Origin: Fictibacillus nanhaiensis
Lineage (GTDB): Bacteria > Bacillota > Bacilli > Bacillales > Fictibacillaceae
Length of the DNA stretch: 64,000 bases
Assembly (NCBI GenBank): GCA_016401345.1
Contig: JAEACG010000003.1
Coordinates: 310,001 to 374,000, forward strand
Reading direction: 5' to 3'
Positions 33,579 through 43,027 of the stretch are shown here, piece by piece. The notes under the pieces are model-generated. The model saw only the letters and a program-made list of their open reading frames with translations, was not told the DNA's origin and did not search any database. The position numbers and the translations under genes were made by a program. Every line of letters begins with the position of its first letter. Position 1 is the first letter of the stretch.

Positions 33579-34046
33579 ATGGAGAAGTTAACTCTCAAAG
33601 AATGGCATCGGAAACAGGCTGTAGATACTTTCAACAAAACGTGGGACTTGATCGAAAAGAAAGACCGCACGAAGGAAGATGCCATAGAAATGATACATAC
33701 CGCCCACGCCTCGCGCTTTCATTGGGGACAAATCGGCGAGCCTCTTCACTTCGCTCGTGGAGAATGGCAGCTATCAAGAGTGTATGCCATTCTAAACATG
33801 AGCGAGTCAGCAATGTTCCACGGGAAACAATCTCTTGAACTCTGTTTAGAACACAACATAACCGATTTTGACCTTGCTTTCGCTTATGAGGCTGTTGCTC
33901 GTGCTTATTCAGTAAAAAATGATGAAAGAAGTATGCAAGAATATTACGATCTTGCACAGCGAGCTGGTCAACAGATACTGAAAAAAGAAGATAAAGAATA
34001 TTTCATTTCCGAGCTGAACTCCATTAAACTAAGAAGTAGAGCATAA
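33579..34046 (+). CDS. TPR-like helical protein of unknown function
   Basis: 155 residues, predicted all-helical. A His-rich first part (HTAHASRFHWGQIGEPLHFARGEW) is followed by helix pairs resembling tetratricopeptide repeats (SESAMFHGKQSLELCLEHN; DLAFAYEAVARAYSVKND; SMQEYYDLAQRAGQ). I place the start at the ATG 10 nt after AAGGTG. It is followed 22 bp later by the M20 dipeptidase, perhaps as an operon. I do not know its function. Confidence 0.75.
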   Translation: MEKLTLKEWHRKQAVDTFNKTWDLIEKKDRTKEDAIEMIHTAHASRFHWGQIGEPLHFARGEWQLSRVYAILNMSESAMFHGKQSLELCLEHNITDFDLAFAYEAVARAYSVKNDERSMQEYYDLAQRAGQQILKKEDKEYFISELNSIKLRSRA

Positions 34047-34068
34047 CGTACATAAGGAGGATTTTGAT

Positions 34069-35463
34069 ATGACTGAAAAAATCGTAAACTATTTAAAAGA
34101 AAACCGTGATACGCATTTAAAAGAATTAACAGACTGGCTTGCTGTTCCAAGTGTAAGTGCACTGCCTGAGCACAAAGAAGATGTTCGAAAAGGGGCAGAA
34201 TGGATTGCAGATAGCCTGACGAATGCCGGAATGGATAACGTAAAAATCTATGAAACAGACGGACACCCTGTTGTTTATGGAGACTGGTTAAAAGCAGAAG
34301 GCAAACCGACCGTACTCGTCTATGGCCATTACGATGTACAACCTGTTGATCCGATCGAGCTATGGGAATCTCCTCCTTATGAAGCTACCATCCGCGATAA
34401 CAAACTGTACGCGCGCGGAGCTTCAGACGACAAAGGTCAAACGTTCATGCACGTAAAAGTACTACAGGCCATACTAAAATCAGAAGGTACGCTGCCTCTT
34501 AACTTTAAATTCTGTATTGAAGGTGAAGAAGAGATCGGCAGTCCAAGTCTTCCAAAGTTCATTGAGGAAAATAAAGACTTACTAGCAGCAGACGTTATCG
34601 TCATTTCAGATACGGGCATGCTAGACCGCGGAAAGCCAGCAATCTGTTATGGACTTCGTGGCATGTGTGCAATGCAAGTAGATGTGACGGGACCAAATAG
34701 TGATCTGCATTCCGGTCTATATGGCGGAGCTGTTCAGAATCCGCTGCACGCGATTACCGAGCTTCTTCAATCATTCCGTGATGAAAACGGCCGTATTTTA
34801 GTAGATGGCTTTTATGATAATGTCCAAGAACTAACAGAAGAAGAAAGAGAAGCGTTCCGTGCTCTTCCTCTAACAGAAGAAGCACTTAAAGATCAGCTTG
34901 GTGTGACAGAGCTTACAGGTGAAGAAGGATACTCTCACATTGAACGTACATGGGCACGCCCAACATTAGAGTTAAACGGCGTATGGGGAGGCTTCCAAGG
35001 TGAAGGCATCAAGACCGTTATCCCTGCAAAAGCACACGCAAAGATCAGCTGCCGACTCGTACCGAACCAAGAGCCGGATGAGATCATCGAAAAAGTGAAA
35101 GCGCATATTGAAAAGCATAAGCCAGCAGGCATTGATGTGAAGGTTACTCTTTTTGATAAAGGAGCTCCATACGTAACGCCGTTCGATCACCCTGCCATCC
35201 AAGCGGCTGCGCGTTCTTATGAAAAAGTGTACGGAGTTCCAACAGCGTTCACACGTGGCGGGGGATCGATCCCAATTGTAGCAACGTTCGATCAAATGCT
35301 GAACATCCCAGTCGTATTAATGGGCTTCGGACTATCAACAGAAAACTTCCATGCACCAAACGAGCACTTCCATCTCGAAAACTTCGACAAAGGTATGGAA
35401 ACACTAGCAGACTATTGGTTCGAACTCGAAAAATCCATCCAAAAAGAAACAACAACACGCTAA
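34069..35463 (+). CDS. M20 family dipeptidase
   Basis: 464 residues. Metal and catalytic motifs: VYGHYDVQPVD (His/Asp) near residue 90, ARGASDDKGQ near 125, and EGEEEIGS (catalytic Glu and metal Glu) near 155. The dimerisation lid is in the middle (about 195-350), and GLSTENFHAPNEHF supplies the last His. Long M20 of the CNDP/DUG1 type, cleaving dipeptides in the cytoplasm. The start follows AAGGAGG. A strong terminator follows. Confidence 0.92.
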   Translation: MTEKIVNYLKENRDTHLKELTDWLAVPSVSALPEHKEDVRKGAEWIADSLTNAGMDNVKIYETDGHPVVYGDWLKAEGKPTVLVYGHYDVQPVDPIELWESPPYEATIRDNKLYARGASDDKGQTFMHVKVLQAILKSEGTLPLNFKFCIEGEEEIGSPSLPKFIEENKDLLAADVIVISDTGMLDRGKPAICYGLRGMCAMQVDVTGPNSDLHSGLYGGAVQNPLHAITELLQSFRDENGRILVDGFYDNVQELTEEEREAFRALPLTEEALKDQLGVTELTGEEGYSHIERTWARPTLELNGVWGGFQGEGIKTVIPAKAHAKISCRLVPNQEPDEIIEKVKAHIEKHKPAGIDVKVTLFDKGAPYVTPFDHPAIQAAARSYEKVYGVPTAFTRGGGSIPIVATFDQMLNIPVVLMGFGLSTENFHAPNEHFHLENFDKGMETLADYWFELEKSIQKETTTR

Positions 35464-35468
35464 AGCAG

Positions 35469-35522
35469 AAGAAGCTGACAGGAAAGTTACTTAGGTAACC
35501 TCAACTGTCAGCTTTTCTTTTA
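35469..35522 (+). terminator. Terminator of the dipeptidase gene
   Basis: AAGCTGACAG / CTGTCAGCTT outer stem with an inner stem (GTTAC/GTAAC) and TTTTCTTTT after it. Confidence 0.82.
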
Positions 35523-35587
35523 ATATTTTTTATGTTGTATGAATGGATTAGTCTCTGAAAAAGCCCTGAAATCCTTTGACACCATAG

Positions 35588-35724
35588 CAAGTTGATTGGA
35601 GTGTAGGGTGCGAGACTCCTGCGGGACAAGCGGTCAGGTGAGACCCTTAGGGCGCAAAGCGGCAAGGGGCTCACCGCCTGCCCCGCGGAAAGCGAAGCAC
35701 CCGAAACGGAGATCAACTACTTAC
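35588..35724 (-). repeat. 135-bp palindromic intergenic repeat, copy F (subtype 1)
   Basis: Reverse orientation; CAAGTTGATTGGAGTGTAGG at the left and ATCAACTACTTAC at the right. Arms CTGCGGGACAAGCGG and CCGCCTGCCCCGCGG pair. It occupies the gap 35523-35846 before the next gene. Confidence 0.88.
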
Positions 35725-35846
35725 AAAACAACCTGTTTATCCATATAACCATTTTTCCCCTAACAGTTTCCCCTGAGACCTTTTCGTTTTCACCTCTCAG
35801 TATGATATAATCAACCAATCACAACAAAGAAACGGAGAGTATAAAC

Positions 35847-36344
35847 ATGCTTTCATTTGAAGATAAAATTGCTTTAATCGAAGAAAACTTCCCAGAGCTC
35901 GACATGCACGAGGTATCCCTTGGCCGCTTAAACTTCCACTTCGAAGAAAGTGTACAAGACAAGAAAATCGTCGTGTACCACCTTCACCCGAACGGAAATG
36001 GCTTCGTTTATGGCGGACACCTGCCACAAAGCGTAAAGAACGACAAAGGCTATGTGAACATCCGTGACTACGAAGCAGAAGAACTAATCGCTCTTATCCA
36101 AGAATCCATGGAGTTTCTATCGAAAAAACATGGTTGGCAGCAGCCAAAGAAAGATCGTTCTGATGAAGAAGAAGAGCGTAAAGAAGAACACTGGTACAGC
36201 CACAGCCACGAGGAAATTCGTCTCGTAGGAGAAGATGGCATGTGGTTCATCTTTGATGAAGATGATGCACTAGAAGCTGCATTTGAAACATATGCAGAAG
36301 CAGAAGGTTATTTAAAAGAAGCAGATTTTAAAAAGAAAAAATAG
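35847..36344 (+). CDS. Conserved acidic protein of unknown function
   Basis: 165 residues, soluble, strongly acidic toward the C-terminus (EEEERKEEHWYSHSHEE, FDEDDALEAAFETYAEAEGYL). The first 75 residues alternate strand and turn (VVYHLHPNGNGFVYGGHLP). GGAGAG precedes the ATG. It begins a tight three-gene unit with two small basic proteins (36356 and 36532). I recognise it only as a Bacillaceae hypothetical protein. Confidence 0.75.
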   Translation: MLSFEDKIALIEENFPELDMHEVSLGRLNFHFEESVQDKKIVVYHLHPNGNGFVYGGHLPQSVKNDKGYVNIRDYEAEELIALIQESMEFLSKKHGWQQPKKDRSDEEEERKEEHWYSHSHEEIRLVGEDGMWFIFDEDDALEAAFETYAEAEGYLKEADFKKKK

Positions 36345-36355
36345 AGGTGACTAAG

Positions 36356-36532
36356 ATGGCTGAGGAGAAAAAGAAATTAAGCTTTCAAGAAATCGCGAAG
36401 CAGCGCTTAGCTGAAAAGAAAGCACAGCAATCAGGCGGATCATTCAGCAAGGGGCCTGTGAAAGTGGCGAACCAGCTAAAAAACCAGCAAACCAAAAAAG
36501 CAAACAACCAGGCACGGAGAACAGGTGTTTAA
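36356..36532 (+). CDS. Small basic protein (58 aa)
   Basis: Starts at the ATG 6 nt after AGAGGTG. The N-terminal half is helical (EKKKLSFQEIAKQRLAEKKA); the rest is Lys/Gln/Asn-rich and probably disordered, ending KKANNQARRTGV. Very basic, as for a nucleic-acid or ribosome-associated peptide. It lies between two genes with 11-bp and minus-1-bp spacing, which supports that it is translated. Function unknown. Confidence 0.7.
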   Translation: MAEEKKKLSFQEIAKQRLAEKKAQQSGGSFSKGPVKVANQLKNQQTKKANNQARRTGV

Positions 36533-36726
36533 TGCATCGTAAGCGAGCAAATATCACCCCTGGTCTTCCTGTGAACGTAATCTTAAAAGCAGATCAGCGT
36601 TCTGGCAAGAAAACTAAAGGTATTGTAAAAGATATCTTAACGAACTCACCTACACATCCACACGGCATTAAAGTACGCCTTGAAGACGGTCAAGTTGGAC
36701 GAGTTATTGACATATTGAATGCCTAA
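36532..36726 (+). CDS. YwbE family protein (DUF2196)
   Basis: 64 residues. The sequence RANITPGLPVNVILKADQRS and the end HPHGIKVRLEDGQVGRVIDI match the small conserved YwbE family, a KOW/SH3-like beta-barrel of unknown function. Its ATG overlaps the previous TAA by one base (TAATG), so translation is coupled. Confidence 0.85.
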   Translation: MHRKRANITPGLPVNVILKADQRSGKKTKGIVKDILTNSPTHPHGIKVRLEDGQVGRVIDILNA

Positions 36727-36728
36727 CA

Positions 36729-36761
36729 CAAAAACGGTCACCTCCTCGGGACCGTTTTTTC
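36729..36761 (+). terminator. Terminator after the ywbE-like gene
   Basis: AAAACGGTC / GGACCGTTTTTT hairpin with T run. Confidence 0.87.
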
Positions 36762-36825
36762 TGTACATGGAATACATTGGATATCCGTATACTAGTTGAT
36801 AGATTTTTTTAAAGGAGATCACTTC

Positions 36826-38562
36826 ATGAACATAGATGCTCTAAAAAAACGAATTGATGTTAGTACAAAAAGAATTCCAGCAGATGTTGTAATAAAAAAC
36901 GGAAAAATCATTGATGTGTTTAATCTTCAAATTATGGAAGGCGATGTTGCGATCGTTGATGGCTTTATTGCCGGAATTGGTGAGTACGAGGGACATGAGA
37001 CGATTGATGCAGCAGGGAAATTTATATCCCCTGCTTTCATCGACGGTCATGTTCACATCGAGTCTTCTATGGTAACGCCAGCAGAGTTCAGCAAAGTGTT
37101 GCTCGCCCATGGCGTTACAACGGTCATAACGGATCCTCATGAGATTGGGAACGTTTCTGGAGCTGAAGGGATCTCTTTTATGCTGGATCAGTCTGAAGGG
37201 CTTCCTCTGGACGTACGAGTGATGCTTCCTTCATCAGTTCCTGCAACTCCTTTTGAGAATGCAGGTGCTGTCTTAAAAGCATCTGACCTTGAACCTTTTT
37301 TAGCTCATCCACGTGTCCTCGGTTTAGCTGAAGTGATGGATTTTCCTGCTGTTTTTAGAGGGGATGAGGATATGCTTCAAAAAATCGTTGCTACAGCTGA
37401 TCAAAACGGAATGATCGATGGCCACGCTGCAGGATTAGACGCTAATGGCATCAACGTCTATCGTTCCTCACTGATCACGACGGACCACGAATGTACAACA
37501 AAGGATGAAGCACTGAATCGGATTTCTCGAGGGATGTACGTGTTAATACGTGAGGGATCTGTAGCCAAAAATTTAAGAGCGCTCATAAAAGCTGTAACAC
37601 CGAAAAACGCGCGTCGCTTTTTATTTTGTACCGATGATAAGCACCTGGATGATTTGGTAGCAGAAGGAAGCGTAGATCATAACGTAAGGCTCGCAATTCA
37701 AGAAGGTATGGATGCTTTGCAAGCGATTCAACTCGCAACCTTGAACGCAGCTGAATGTTACAGTTTAAAAGAAAAAGGTGCTATCGCTCCAGGTTATAAA
37801 GCAGACTTTCTTTTGCTTGATGATTTGCAATCCATTTCCATATCCGATGTTTTTGTAGGAGGAAAATTGGTTGCTAAGGATGGAAAGTTTGTTAGGGCAT
37901 GGTCTCAAAGCTCACAGCCTCCAGCCTCTTTAACACAGTCAGTAAATATAACGAAGATAGATTCCGAAAATCTAGCGATTCCTATTACGGATGGTAAGCC
38001 CATCCATGTGATTGAAATCATACCGAACCAGATTGTTACCAAGAAGAAAATTCTTGCGGCAACGGTAGAAAACGGAGAATTCATACCATCTGTCACGAAC
38101 GATTTATTAAAAATGGCTGTGATCGAACGTCACAATAAGACTGAAAACATAGGCCTAGGCGTGGTAAAAGGCCTTCTTATCCAAAACGGTGCGATTGCTT
38201 CAACTGTTGCGCATGATTCACACAACTTAGTCGTTGCAGGAACGAATGATGAGGATATGCAAGTCGCTATAGAAGCGATACGCGAGATGCAAGGCGGCTA
38301 TGTAATCGTGAAAAACGGAGCAGTGCTCGCATCTGTCCCACTCCCTATCTCAGGGTTGATGTCAGACAGACCATTTACAGAAGTCAATCAACAGATTGTT
38401 AATCTTAAAGAAAAGTTAAAGGAGATCGGATTTCACGGAGGTTTTGATCCGTTCCTGACCCTATCCTTCTTAACTCTTCCGGTTATTCCAGAGATAAAGC
38501 TTACAGATCTTGGTCTCTTTGATTTCAAAACCTTTCAGCATATCTCTGTACAGGCAGAGTAA
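36826..38562 (+). CDS. ade: Adenine deaminase
   Basis: 578 residues, amidohydrolase superfamily. The metal motif HVHIESSMVTPAEFS and later GHAAG, TTDHE and CTDDK are those of bacterial Ade, which converts adenine to hypoxanthine in purine salvage. The C-terminal domain (about 400-578) is the Ade-specific cap (PLPISGLMSDRP). The start is the ATG after AAGGAGAT; an in-frame ATG at 36796 lacks a site. It ends 3 bp from the convergent liaR, with no clear terminator between them. Confidence 0.93.
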   Translation: MNIDALKKRIDVSTKRIPADVVIKNGKIIDVFNLQIMEGDVAIVDGFIAGIGEYEGHETIDAAGKFISPAFIDGHVHIESSMVTPAEFSKVLLAHGVTTVITDPHEIGNVSGAEGISFMLDQSEGLPLDVRVMLPSSVPATPFENAGAVLKASDLEPFLAHPRVLGLAEVMDFPAVFRGDEDMLQKIVATADQNGMIDGHAAGLDANGINVYRSSLITTDHECTTKDEALNRISRGMYVLIREGSVAKNLRALIKAVTPKNARRFLFCTDDKHLDDLVAEGSVDHNVRLAIQEGMDALQAIQLATLNAAECYSLKEKGAIAPGYKADFLLLDDLQSISISDVFVGGKLVAKDGKFVRAWSQSSQPPASLTQSVNITKIDSENLAIPITDGKPIHVIEIIPNQIVTKKKILAATVENGEFIPSVTNDLLKMAVIERHNKTENIGLGVVKGLLIQNGAIASTVAHDSHNLVVAGTNDEDMQVAIEAIREMQGGYVIVKNGAVLASVPLPISGLMSDRPFTEVNQQIVNLKEKLKEIGFHGGFDPFLTLSFLTLPVIPEIKLTDLGLFDFKTFQHISVQAE

Positions 38563-38565
38563 CTG

Positions 38566-39195
38566 TTACACAAGCGAATGGTTGAAGGCATAGATAACAG
38601 CTTGCGTTCGGTCTTGTACATCCAGCTTGCTTAAAATATTACTCACATGTACTTTGACTGTTTTTAAAGCGATGAACAGATCATCTGCAATTTCTTGATT
38701 GGTCTTTCCTTTCGTCATCAATAAAAGAATCTCCATCTCGCGCGCAGTCAGCTCTTCATGTGGCTCGCGCGTTTGTTTTTTACGCATCTTGCTCATCATC
38801 TTCCCTGTTACTTCCGGTTCAAGGACAGATTTTCCGTGATACGTGTCGCGAACAGCTTGAGCGATGTCACTTGCTTTTGACGTTTTTAACATATAACTGG
38901 ACGCACCCGCCTCTAGTGCAGGATATACTTTCTCGTCATCAAGAAAACTTGTTACGACAATGATTTTTGCTTCTGGCCATGCCGTTGTTATCTCTCGCGT
39001 TGCTTCAATTCCGTCCATCTCATCCATAACAAGATCCATTAAGATAATATCCGGTTTCAGCGCTAATGCCTTCTCAATCGCTACTTTTCCGTTCTCTGCT
39101 TCATCCGTTACTTCGATATCAGGCTGCGCAGAAAGGTAAGCTGAAACTCCGATACGCACCATCTCATGATCATCCACTAATAATACTTTGATCAT
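38566..39195 (-). CDS. liaR: Response regulator LiaR
   Basis: 209 residues. The receiver domain has phospho-Asp in IILMDLVMD (about residue 54), followed by a NarL/LuxR helix-turn-helix ([20 protein letters not shown], then [19 protein letters not shown]). It activates the lia operon under envelope stress. The ATG at 39195 is 8 nt after GGGAG; the ATG at 39204 directly abuts that site. Overlaps the 3' end of liaS by 26 bp. Confidence 0.92.
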   Translation of the reverse strand: MIKVLLVDDHEMVRIGVSAYLSAQPDIEVTDEAENGKVAIEKALALKPDIILMDLVMDEMDGIEATREITTAWPEAKIIVVTSFLDDEKVYPALEAGASSYMLKTSKASDIAQAVRDTYHGKSVLEPEVTGKMMSKMRKKQTREPHEELTAREMEILLLMTKGKTNQEIADDLFIALKTVKVHVSNILSKLDVQDRTQAVIYAFNHSLV

Positions 39196-40231
39196 TGCTG
39201 TCATCTCCCGCTTTTAAAATAGGTACTTTCACTTCAAGCCGTGTTCCTTCACCTGGCAAACTCACAATCTTAAGTGTTCCTCCAATTTCTGCTGCCCGCT
39301 CATGCATGTTCTGCAGACCGTATGAACCTGTTTTTTCCTGATCCATCTTAAAGCCAACACCATCATCTTCAATGCGAAGGATAATCAGATCGTCTCTTTG
39401 GACCAGTAAGATTTGAGCTTTATTGGCCTGTGCGTGCCTTAAGATGTTAGACACCGATTCTTGAAGAATACGAAACAGGTGATCTTCGACTCCTTTAGCA
39501 AGAGGAATCGTTTCAATCTTCCATTTCAGTTCGATCGGTACTTTTTGTAGAAGCTCTTGTAAAAGCTCCTCCATCCCTTTCTGCAAGGATTTCCCGTTTA
39601 ATGCAGCAGGACGAAGGTGCAGTAGAAGTGCTCTCATCTCAAGCTGTGTCTGATGGATCGTTTCTTCAACAAGTTTTAACTGTTTGGTTTCACGAGTGTC
39701 TTCTTCTCTGCGCGTTTCATTTACAGCAGACATGATCATACTAGCAGCAAAAAGTTGCTGCGAAACAGAGTCATGAAGTTCCCTCGCCAAACGGTTTCTT
39801 TCTTGGGAAATAATCTCCTGTATTCGCTTCTCTTGATCGACCGCTTTTTCGGTAGCCATCTTTTGGGACTGACGAATCTTTTCCCCTAGCTGCTTTTGAA
39901 TGCCTTCCATCCGCTTCGCTATCGTTCGCAACTCAAGACTGCTGACTTCTTTCATGTCTACTTGCCTACCGTCTTCAATTGATTTCAGTGTACGATTGAT
40001 GGAGTTTAATTGTTTACGAGACGTGATGCCCGAATTCAGACCAAAGAACGCACCCATGATGAACACTAAAAAAGGCAAGACGAAAGCAACAGGGATATCA
40101 AGCAAGTGTTTCTGTAATAAAAAATCCCAGTTTTCGATCGGAAATATCGTGTAAACGATCGACCCTAGCACGATCGCTACAGCAAATGCAGCTACTATAC
40201 CGGAGAACATATGGCGTAAAACAGTACTCAT
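39170..40231 (-). CDS. liaS: Sensor histidine kinase LiaS
   Basis: 353 residues. Two N-terminal membrane helices (about 10-30 and 45-65) enclose a very short outside loop, as in intramembrane-sensing kinases. A HAMP-like linker, a HisKA_3 box with phospho-His in [16 protein letters not shown] (about residue 153), and an HATPase_c domain ([19 protein letters not shown]) follow. Its start overlaps the liaF stop by 4 bp (ATGA). It senses cell-wall stress together with the inhibitor LiaF. Confidence 0.93.
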   Translation of the reverse strand: MSTVLRHMFSGIVAAFAVAIVLGSIVYTIFPIENWDFLLQKHLLDIPVAFVLPFLVFIMGAFFGLNSGITSRKQLNSINRTLKSIEDGRQVDMKEVSSLELRTIAKRMEGIQKQLGEKIRQSQKMATEKAVDQEKRIQEIISQERNRLARELHDSVSQQLFAASMIMSAVNETRREEDTRETKQLKLVEETIHQTQLEMRALLLHLRPAALNGKSLQKGMEELLQELLQKVPIELKWKIETIPLAKGVEDHLFRILQESVSNILRHAQANKAQILLVQRDDLIILRIEDDGVGFKMDQEKTGSYGLQNMHERAAEIGGTLKIVSLPGEGTRLEVKVPILKAGDDSNDQSIISG

Positions 40232-40959
40232 ACCCGTTTCACCTCCAGACTTCCGGCAAACATACTTGTCACGATTTTAATTTTTTTATTCGCCTCTCCA
40301 TACCCTTTCGTTCGATAAAAGAGCGTCTGGTTGAAAAGCTTAGATTCACTTCGGTCAAAAATCCTTGAATTCCCCATAATCATAGAATGGCTGACAGCGG
40401 CCTCCATCTCATAAGGAACATAGATCGTTATATTTCCGATCGTACCGCGAACCAGAATAACCGATTCCCCATCAGGTAAAATCGTTTGATTCAAGTCAAT
40501 GATCGTATCACCAGGACCACACTGGATGTTAATATCGTTCCATTCATACACATGCTCTGGTGTTTGTTGCGTGCCTAAAAGGATGTTTTTTAATAGCGTT
40601 TCTTTTTTGTATACATCATCTTGTGTCATAGTCGGAACCTGTTCGAACTGAGGCGTAACGAAAACAGGATTTTGTTTAGATTGATAAAATTCATAAATCA
40701 CATAAATAATGAATGCTACTAGTAAAAGCTTAAAGGTGAACATGCTTAATACGTTCATGACAGCGATGAAAACACCGAGCCAGAACATAATTTTACCGGA
40801 GCGCCTCGGCATTCGTTTTCGTCCAAAAAACAGGAGTGCAGCACTAAACAAGAGAGAAAATAAGATTCCTCCTCCGTTTAAGGTAGCTTCTAATAACACC
40901 AAAACAACCGCTAGTAAAAGCCCCCAACTTATGAAATCACTTCTTTTCCGATTCAGCAT
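40228..40959 (-). CDS. liaF: LiaF, inhibitor of LiaS
   Basis: 243 residues. Four short hydrophobic helices (residues about 10-90), then a soluble domain with the conserved family segment VYEWNDINIQCGPGDTIIDLNQTILP and a beta-rich end. In B. subtilis LiaF keeps LiaS off without stress. An in-frame GTG 6 nt earlier (40965) is the alternative start. A partial terminator separates it from liaH. Confidence 0.9.
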   Translation of the reverse strand: MLNRKRSDFISWGLLLAVVLVLLEATLNGGGILFSLLFSAALLFFGRKRMPRRSGKIMFWLGVFIAVMNVLSMFTFKLLLVAFIIYVIYEFYQSKQNPVFVTPQFEQVPTMTQDDVYKKETLLKNILLGTQQTPEHVYEWNDINIQCGPGDTIIDLNQTILPDGESVILVRGTIGNITIYVPYEMEAAVSHSMIMGNSRIFDRSESKLFNQTLFYRTKGYGEANKKIKIVTSMFAGSLEVKRV

Positions 40960-40989
40960 CTGCACTCACTCACTTTCTGTCATAAACGA

Positions 40990-41017
40990 GGTAAAAGGCG
41001 CAGCAATTTGCGCCTTG
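40990..41017 (-). terminator. Partial terminator between liaH and liaF
   Basis: AAGGCGCA / TGCGCCTT hairpin on the minus strand followed by TTTTACC. A weak tail suggests read-through, which would give high LiaIH and low LiaFSR, as known in B. subtilis. Confidence 0.65.
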
Positions 41018-41046
41018 TCTCTTATTTTATCGTATCACATACTGCC

Positions 41047-41691
41047 TTAAACGGTAGTAGATGATTCTTCCTTTTTCCAATCTTTTTCAAGTTTCGCTAG
41101 CTTCGCTTCCATCGAGCTTGCATGATAATCAGCGTTTACTTTCTGCTCGAGACGATCCATATAGCTTTCAAGCTCATCAAAACGGAATGCCGATTTTTTT
41201 ATGGAGTGAGACGGATCGATCACACGGTCCATCTTTTGGTGAGCGCGTGCTACATTTTCACGACCCATCAATTCCATACGTTTGATCTGCATATCTTTGA
41301 GCTTATGTTTCATCTGCTCATATTTTTGCTCGAGCTCTACAAGATCTTTTTCTGCTTGCAGCGTAGATTCTTTTAAGTGGGCTGCTCGTAGCGCATGCTG
41401 TTCTTTTTCTTGAAGTGCGAACTGATACAACTCTTGTTCGTTCGCTTGTTGAGCGATTTCAGCCTGATGAGCACGCTTCGCTGCTTTTGCCTCTGCTTCT
41501 TCCATCTCTCGTACGAACTGGTCTTTTAACAGCTGCTGACGCTCGACTAACTTACGTGCTTTATTGACTTCTAACTCACATTGTCTTAAATATTGGTTCA
41601 GAAGAGATAACGGATTTTTTTCCTCTTTTTGATCTAAAAGCTCATGTACATCTGCCGAGATTGAGTTTTTGATGCGTTCGAATAAATTCAT
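41047..41691 (-). CDS. liaH: PspA/IM30 family phage-shock protein LiaH
   Basis: 214 residues, almost entirely coiled coil (about residues 25-180), with the amphipathic first helix MNLFERIKNSISADVHELLD typical of PspA/Vipp1. It binds and protects the membrane under stress. AAGGAG precedes the ATG. Second gene of the lia operon, 29 bp after liaI. Confidence 0.92.
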   Translation of the reverse strand: MNLFERIKNSISADVHELLDQKEEKNPLSLLNQYLRQCELEVNKARKLVERQQLLKDQFVREMEEAEAKAAKRAHQAEIAQQANEQELYQFALQEKEQHALRAAHLKESTLQAEKDLVELEQKYEQMKHKLKDMQIKRMELMGRENVARAHQKMDRVIDPSHSIKKSAFRFDELESYMDRLEQKVNADYHASSMEAKLAKLEKDWKKEESSTTV

Positions 41692-41720
41692 AATAATTCG
41701 CTCCTTTTTAGCGTTTGTTT

Positions 41721-42068
41721 TTAGCTATTTTTAAGTTTTGCCCATTCTCTTTCAAAATTGGTAAAAGGGTCATTACTGTCGTTCTCTTCTACCGATGCTG
41801 ATTGATTCCATTTCTTATAAACCACGTAGAGAACATAGATCGCGACAGCACCTAATATGGCAGGCAGATTGCTAACGGATACACAAAGTCCTACGACCGA
41901 TAGAGCACCCCACCAAAATTTCTTTCCTCCACTGTTTGCAGCCATCGCTTTCTTAAATGCGTAATACATGACTGCCAGACCGATCCCAAGACCAACCATC
42001 GGGCCAAGATTTGCGATCAAAACGATTGCTGCAATTCCTCCAACTACAAGTAAGCCTAATTTTTTCAT
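41721..42068 (-). CDS. liaI: LiaI-like small membrane protein
   Basis: 115 residues. Three or four hydrophobic segments (about 4-22, 24-40, 52-82), then a hydrophilic tail ending NDPFTNFEREWAKLKN. LiaI anchors LiaH at the membrane; sequence conservation is low, so the name rests mostly on position at the head of liaH-F-S-R. AAGGAGG precedes the ATG. No liaG is found in this operon. Confidence 0.8.
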   Translation of the reverse strand: MKKLGLLVVGGIAAIVLIANLGPMVGLGIGLAVMYYAFKKAMAANSGGKKFWWGALSVVGLCVSVSNLPAILGAVAIYVLYVVYKKWNQSASVEENDSNDPFTNFEREWAKLKNS

Positions 42069-42157
42069 TTTGGCTTCCTCCTTTCGTATCTTTAGCTTAC
42101 CTCCCTCAGCATTTTCTCAAAACTGGCCGTAGCTGTATCTTTACATAAGCCTCAAGG

Positions 42158-42214
42158 CGTAGTGGGGTCTGACCCCACACAAATACAAACACCCCACTTT
42201 GTACAAGTGGGGTG
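42158..42214. promoter_or_regulatory. Two overlapping-pairing hairpins upstream of liaI
   Basis: GTGGGGTCTGACCCCAC (42162-42178) is a near-perfect palindrome, and CACCCCACTT / AAGTGGGGTG (42190-42214) is a hairpin with a T-rich minus-strand tail. The GTGGGG and CCCCAC arms can swap partners. Confidence 0.6.
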
Positions 42215-42333
42215 GACATAGACGATCATTTGCAAGGTAATATCACATAAGACGAGTACAGTTGATTAGACGGGTTTCCACTTCTTTCTTCTCTGCATAC
42301 GCTGAGAAGATAAAATGTAAGGGGTGGGTAGTT

Positions 42334-43014
42334 TTGAAACATAATGATTGTGGAGATGGCTTTCAACCGTTTGTTAGCCCTAATCCTAAGACGACATTTA
42401 ATCCAATTCAGATCGCACCAACCATTGATCAAAGTTCATTTTTAAGTCCATTTACGAGCGTAATCGGTGATGTAAGAATACAAGAGAACGTATATGTCGC
42501 ACCACTCGTGAGTATTCGGGCAGATGAAGGAACGCCATTTTATATCGGCTCTAATACCAACCTTCAGGATGGCGTCATTCTTCATGGATTAACGAATCAA
42601 TTCGTCAGAGTTGATGGCAGAAAGTATTCCATCTACATCGACAATGAAGTCTCTGTCGCACACGGCGCTCTCGTTCACGGGCCTTGTTTTATCGGAGAAA
42701 AAGTATTCGTAGGCTTTAAGGCGATCGTTTATAACGCTACTGTGGAGAAAGGGAGCTTTATTTCCTACAATGCCGTAGTGACGAACGGAGTGCGCATTCG
42801 AAAAAATCGTTTTGTCCCACCTGGAGCTTATATCGATTCTCAAAAGAAAGCTGACGCGCTCTCCCGCGTACCAACGGATGTAAAAGAGTTTGCACGCGGC
42901 GTACAGGTAGTCAATCAAGAGTTCCCAGCTGCTTATCATCTCTTATTCGGTGATTGTCGTTGCTCTTGTGGATTGGCTTACAACAATAACAGCAGTGAAG
43001 AAGAATCTGATTAA
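42334..43014 (+). CDS. Gamma-carbonic anhydrase-like hexapeptide protein
   Basis: 226 residues. A left-handed beta-helix with the Cam-type active site: Arg and Asp in VSIRADEGTP, Gln in NLQDGVILHG with the first zinc His, and the two further His in VAHGALVHGPCF. It may hydrate CO2. It is longer than the PaaY/YrdA type and ends with a Cys-containing tail (GDCRCSCGLAYNNNSSEEE). Start is TTG, 9 nt after AAGGGG; the upstream frame to 42262 has no site. Activity is inferred from the ligands only. Confidence 0.85.
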   Translation: MKHNDCGDGFQPFVSPNPKTTFNPIQIAPTIDQSSFLSPFTSVIGDVRIQENVYVAPLVSIRADEGTPFYIGSNTNLQDGVILHGLTNQFVRVDGRKYSIYIDNEVSVAHGALVHGPCFIGEKVFVGFKAIVYNATVEKGSFISYNAVVTNGVRIRKNRFVPPGAYIDSQKKADALSRVPTDVKEFARGVQVVNQEFPAAYHLLFGDCRCSCGLAYNNNSSEEESD

Positions 43015-43027
43015 ACAAGCGTAAAAA

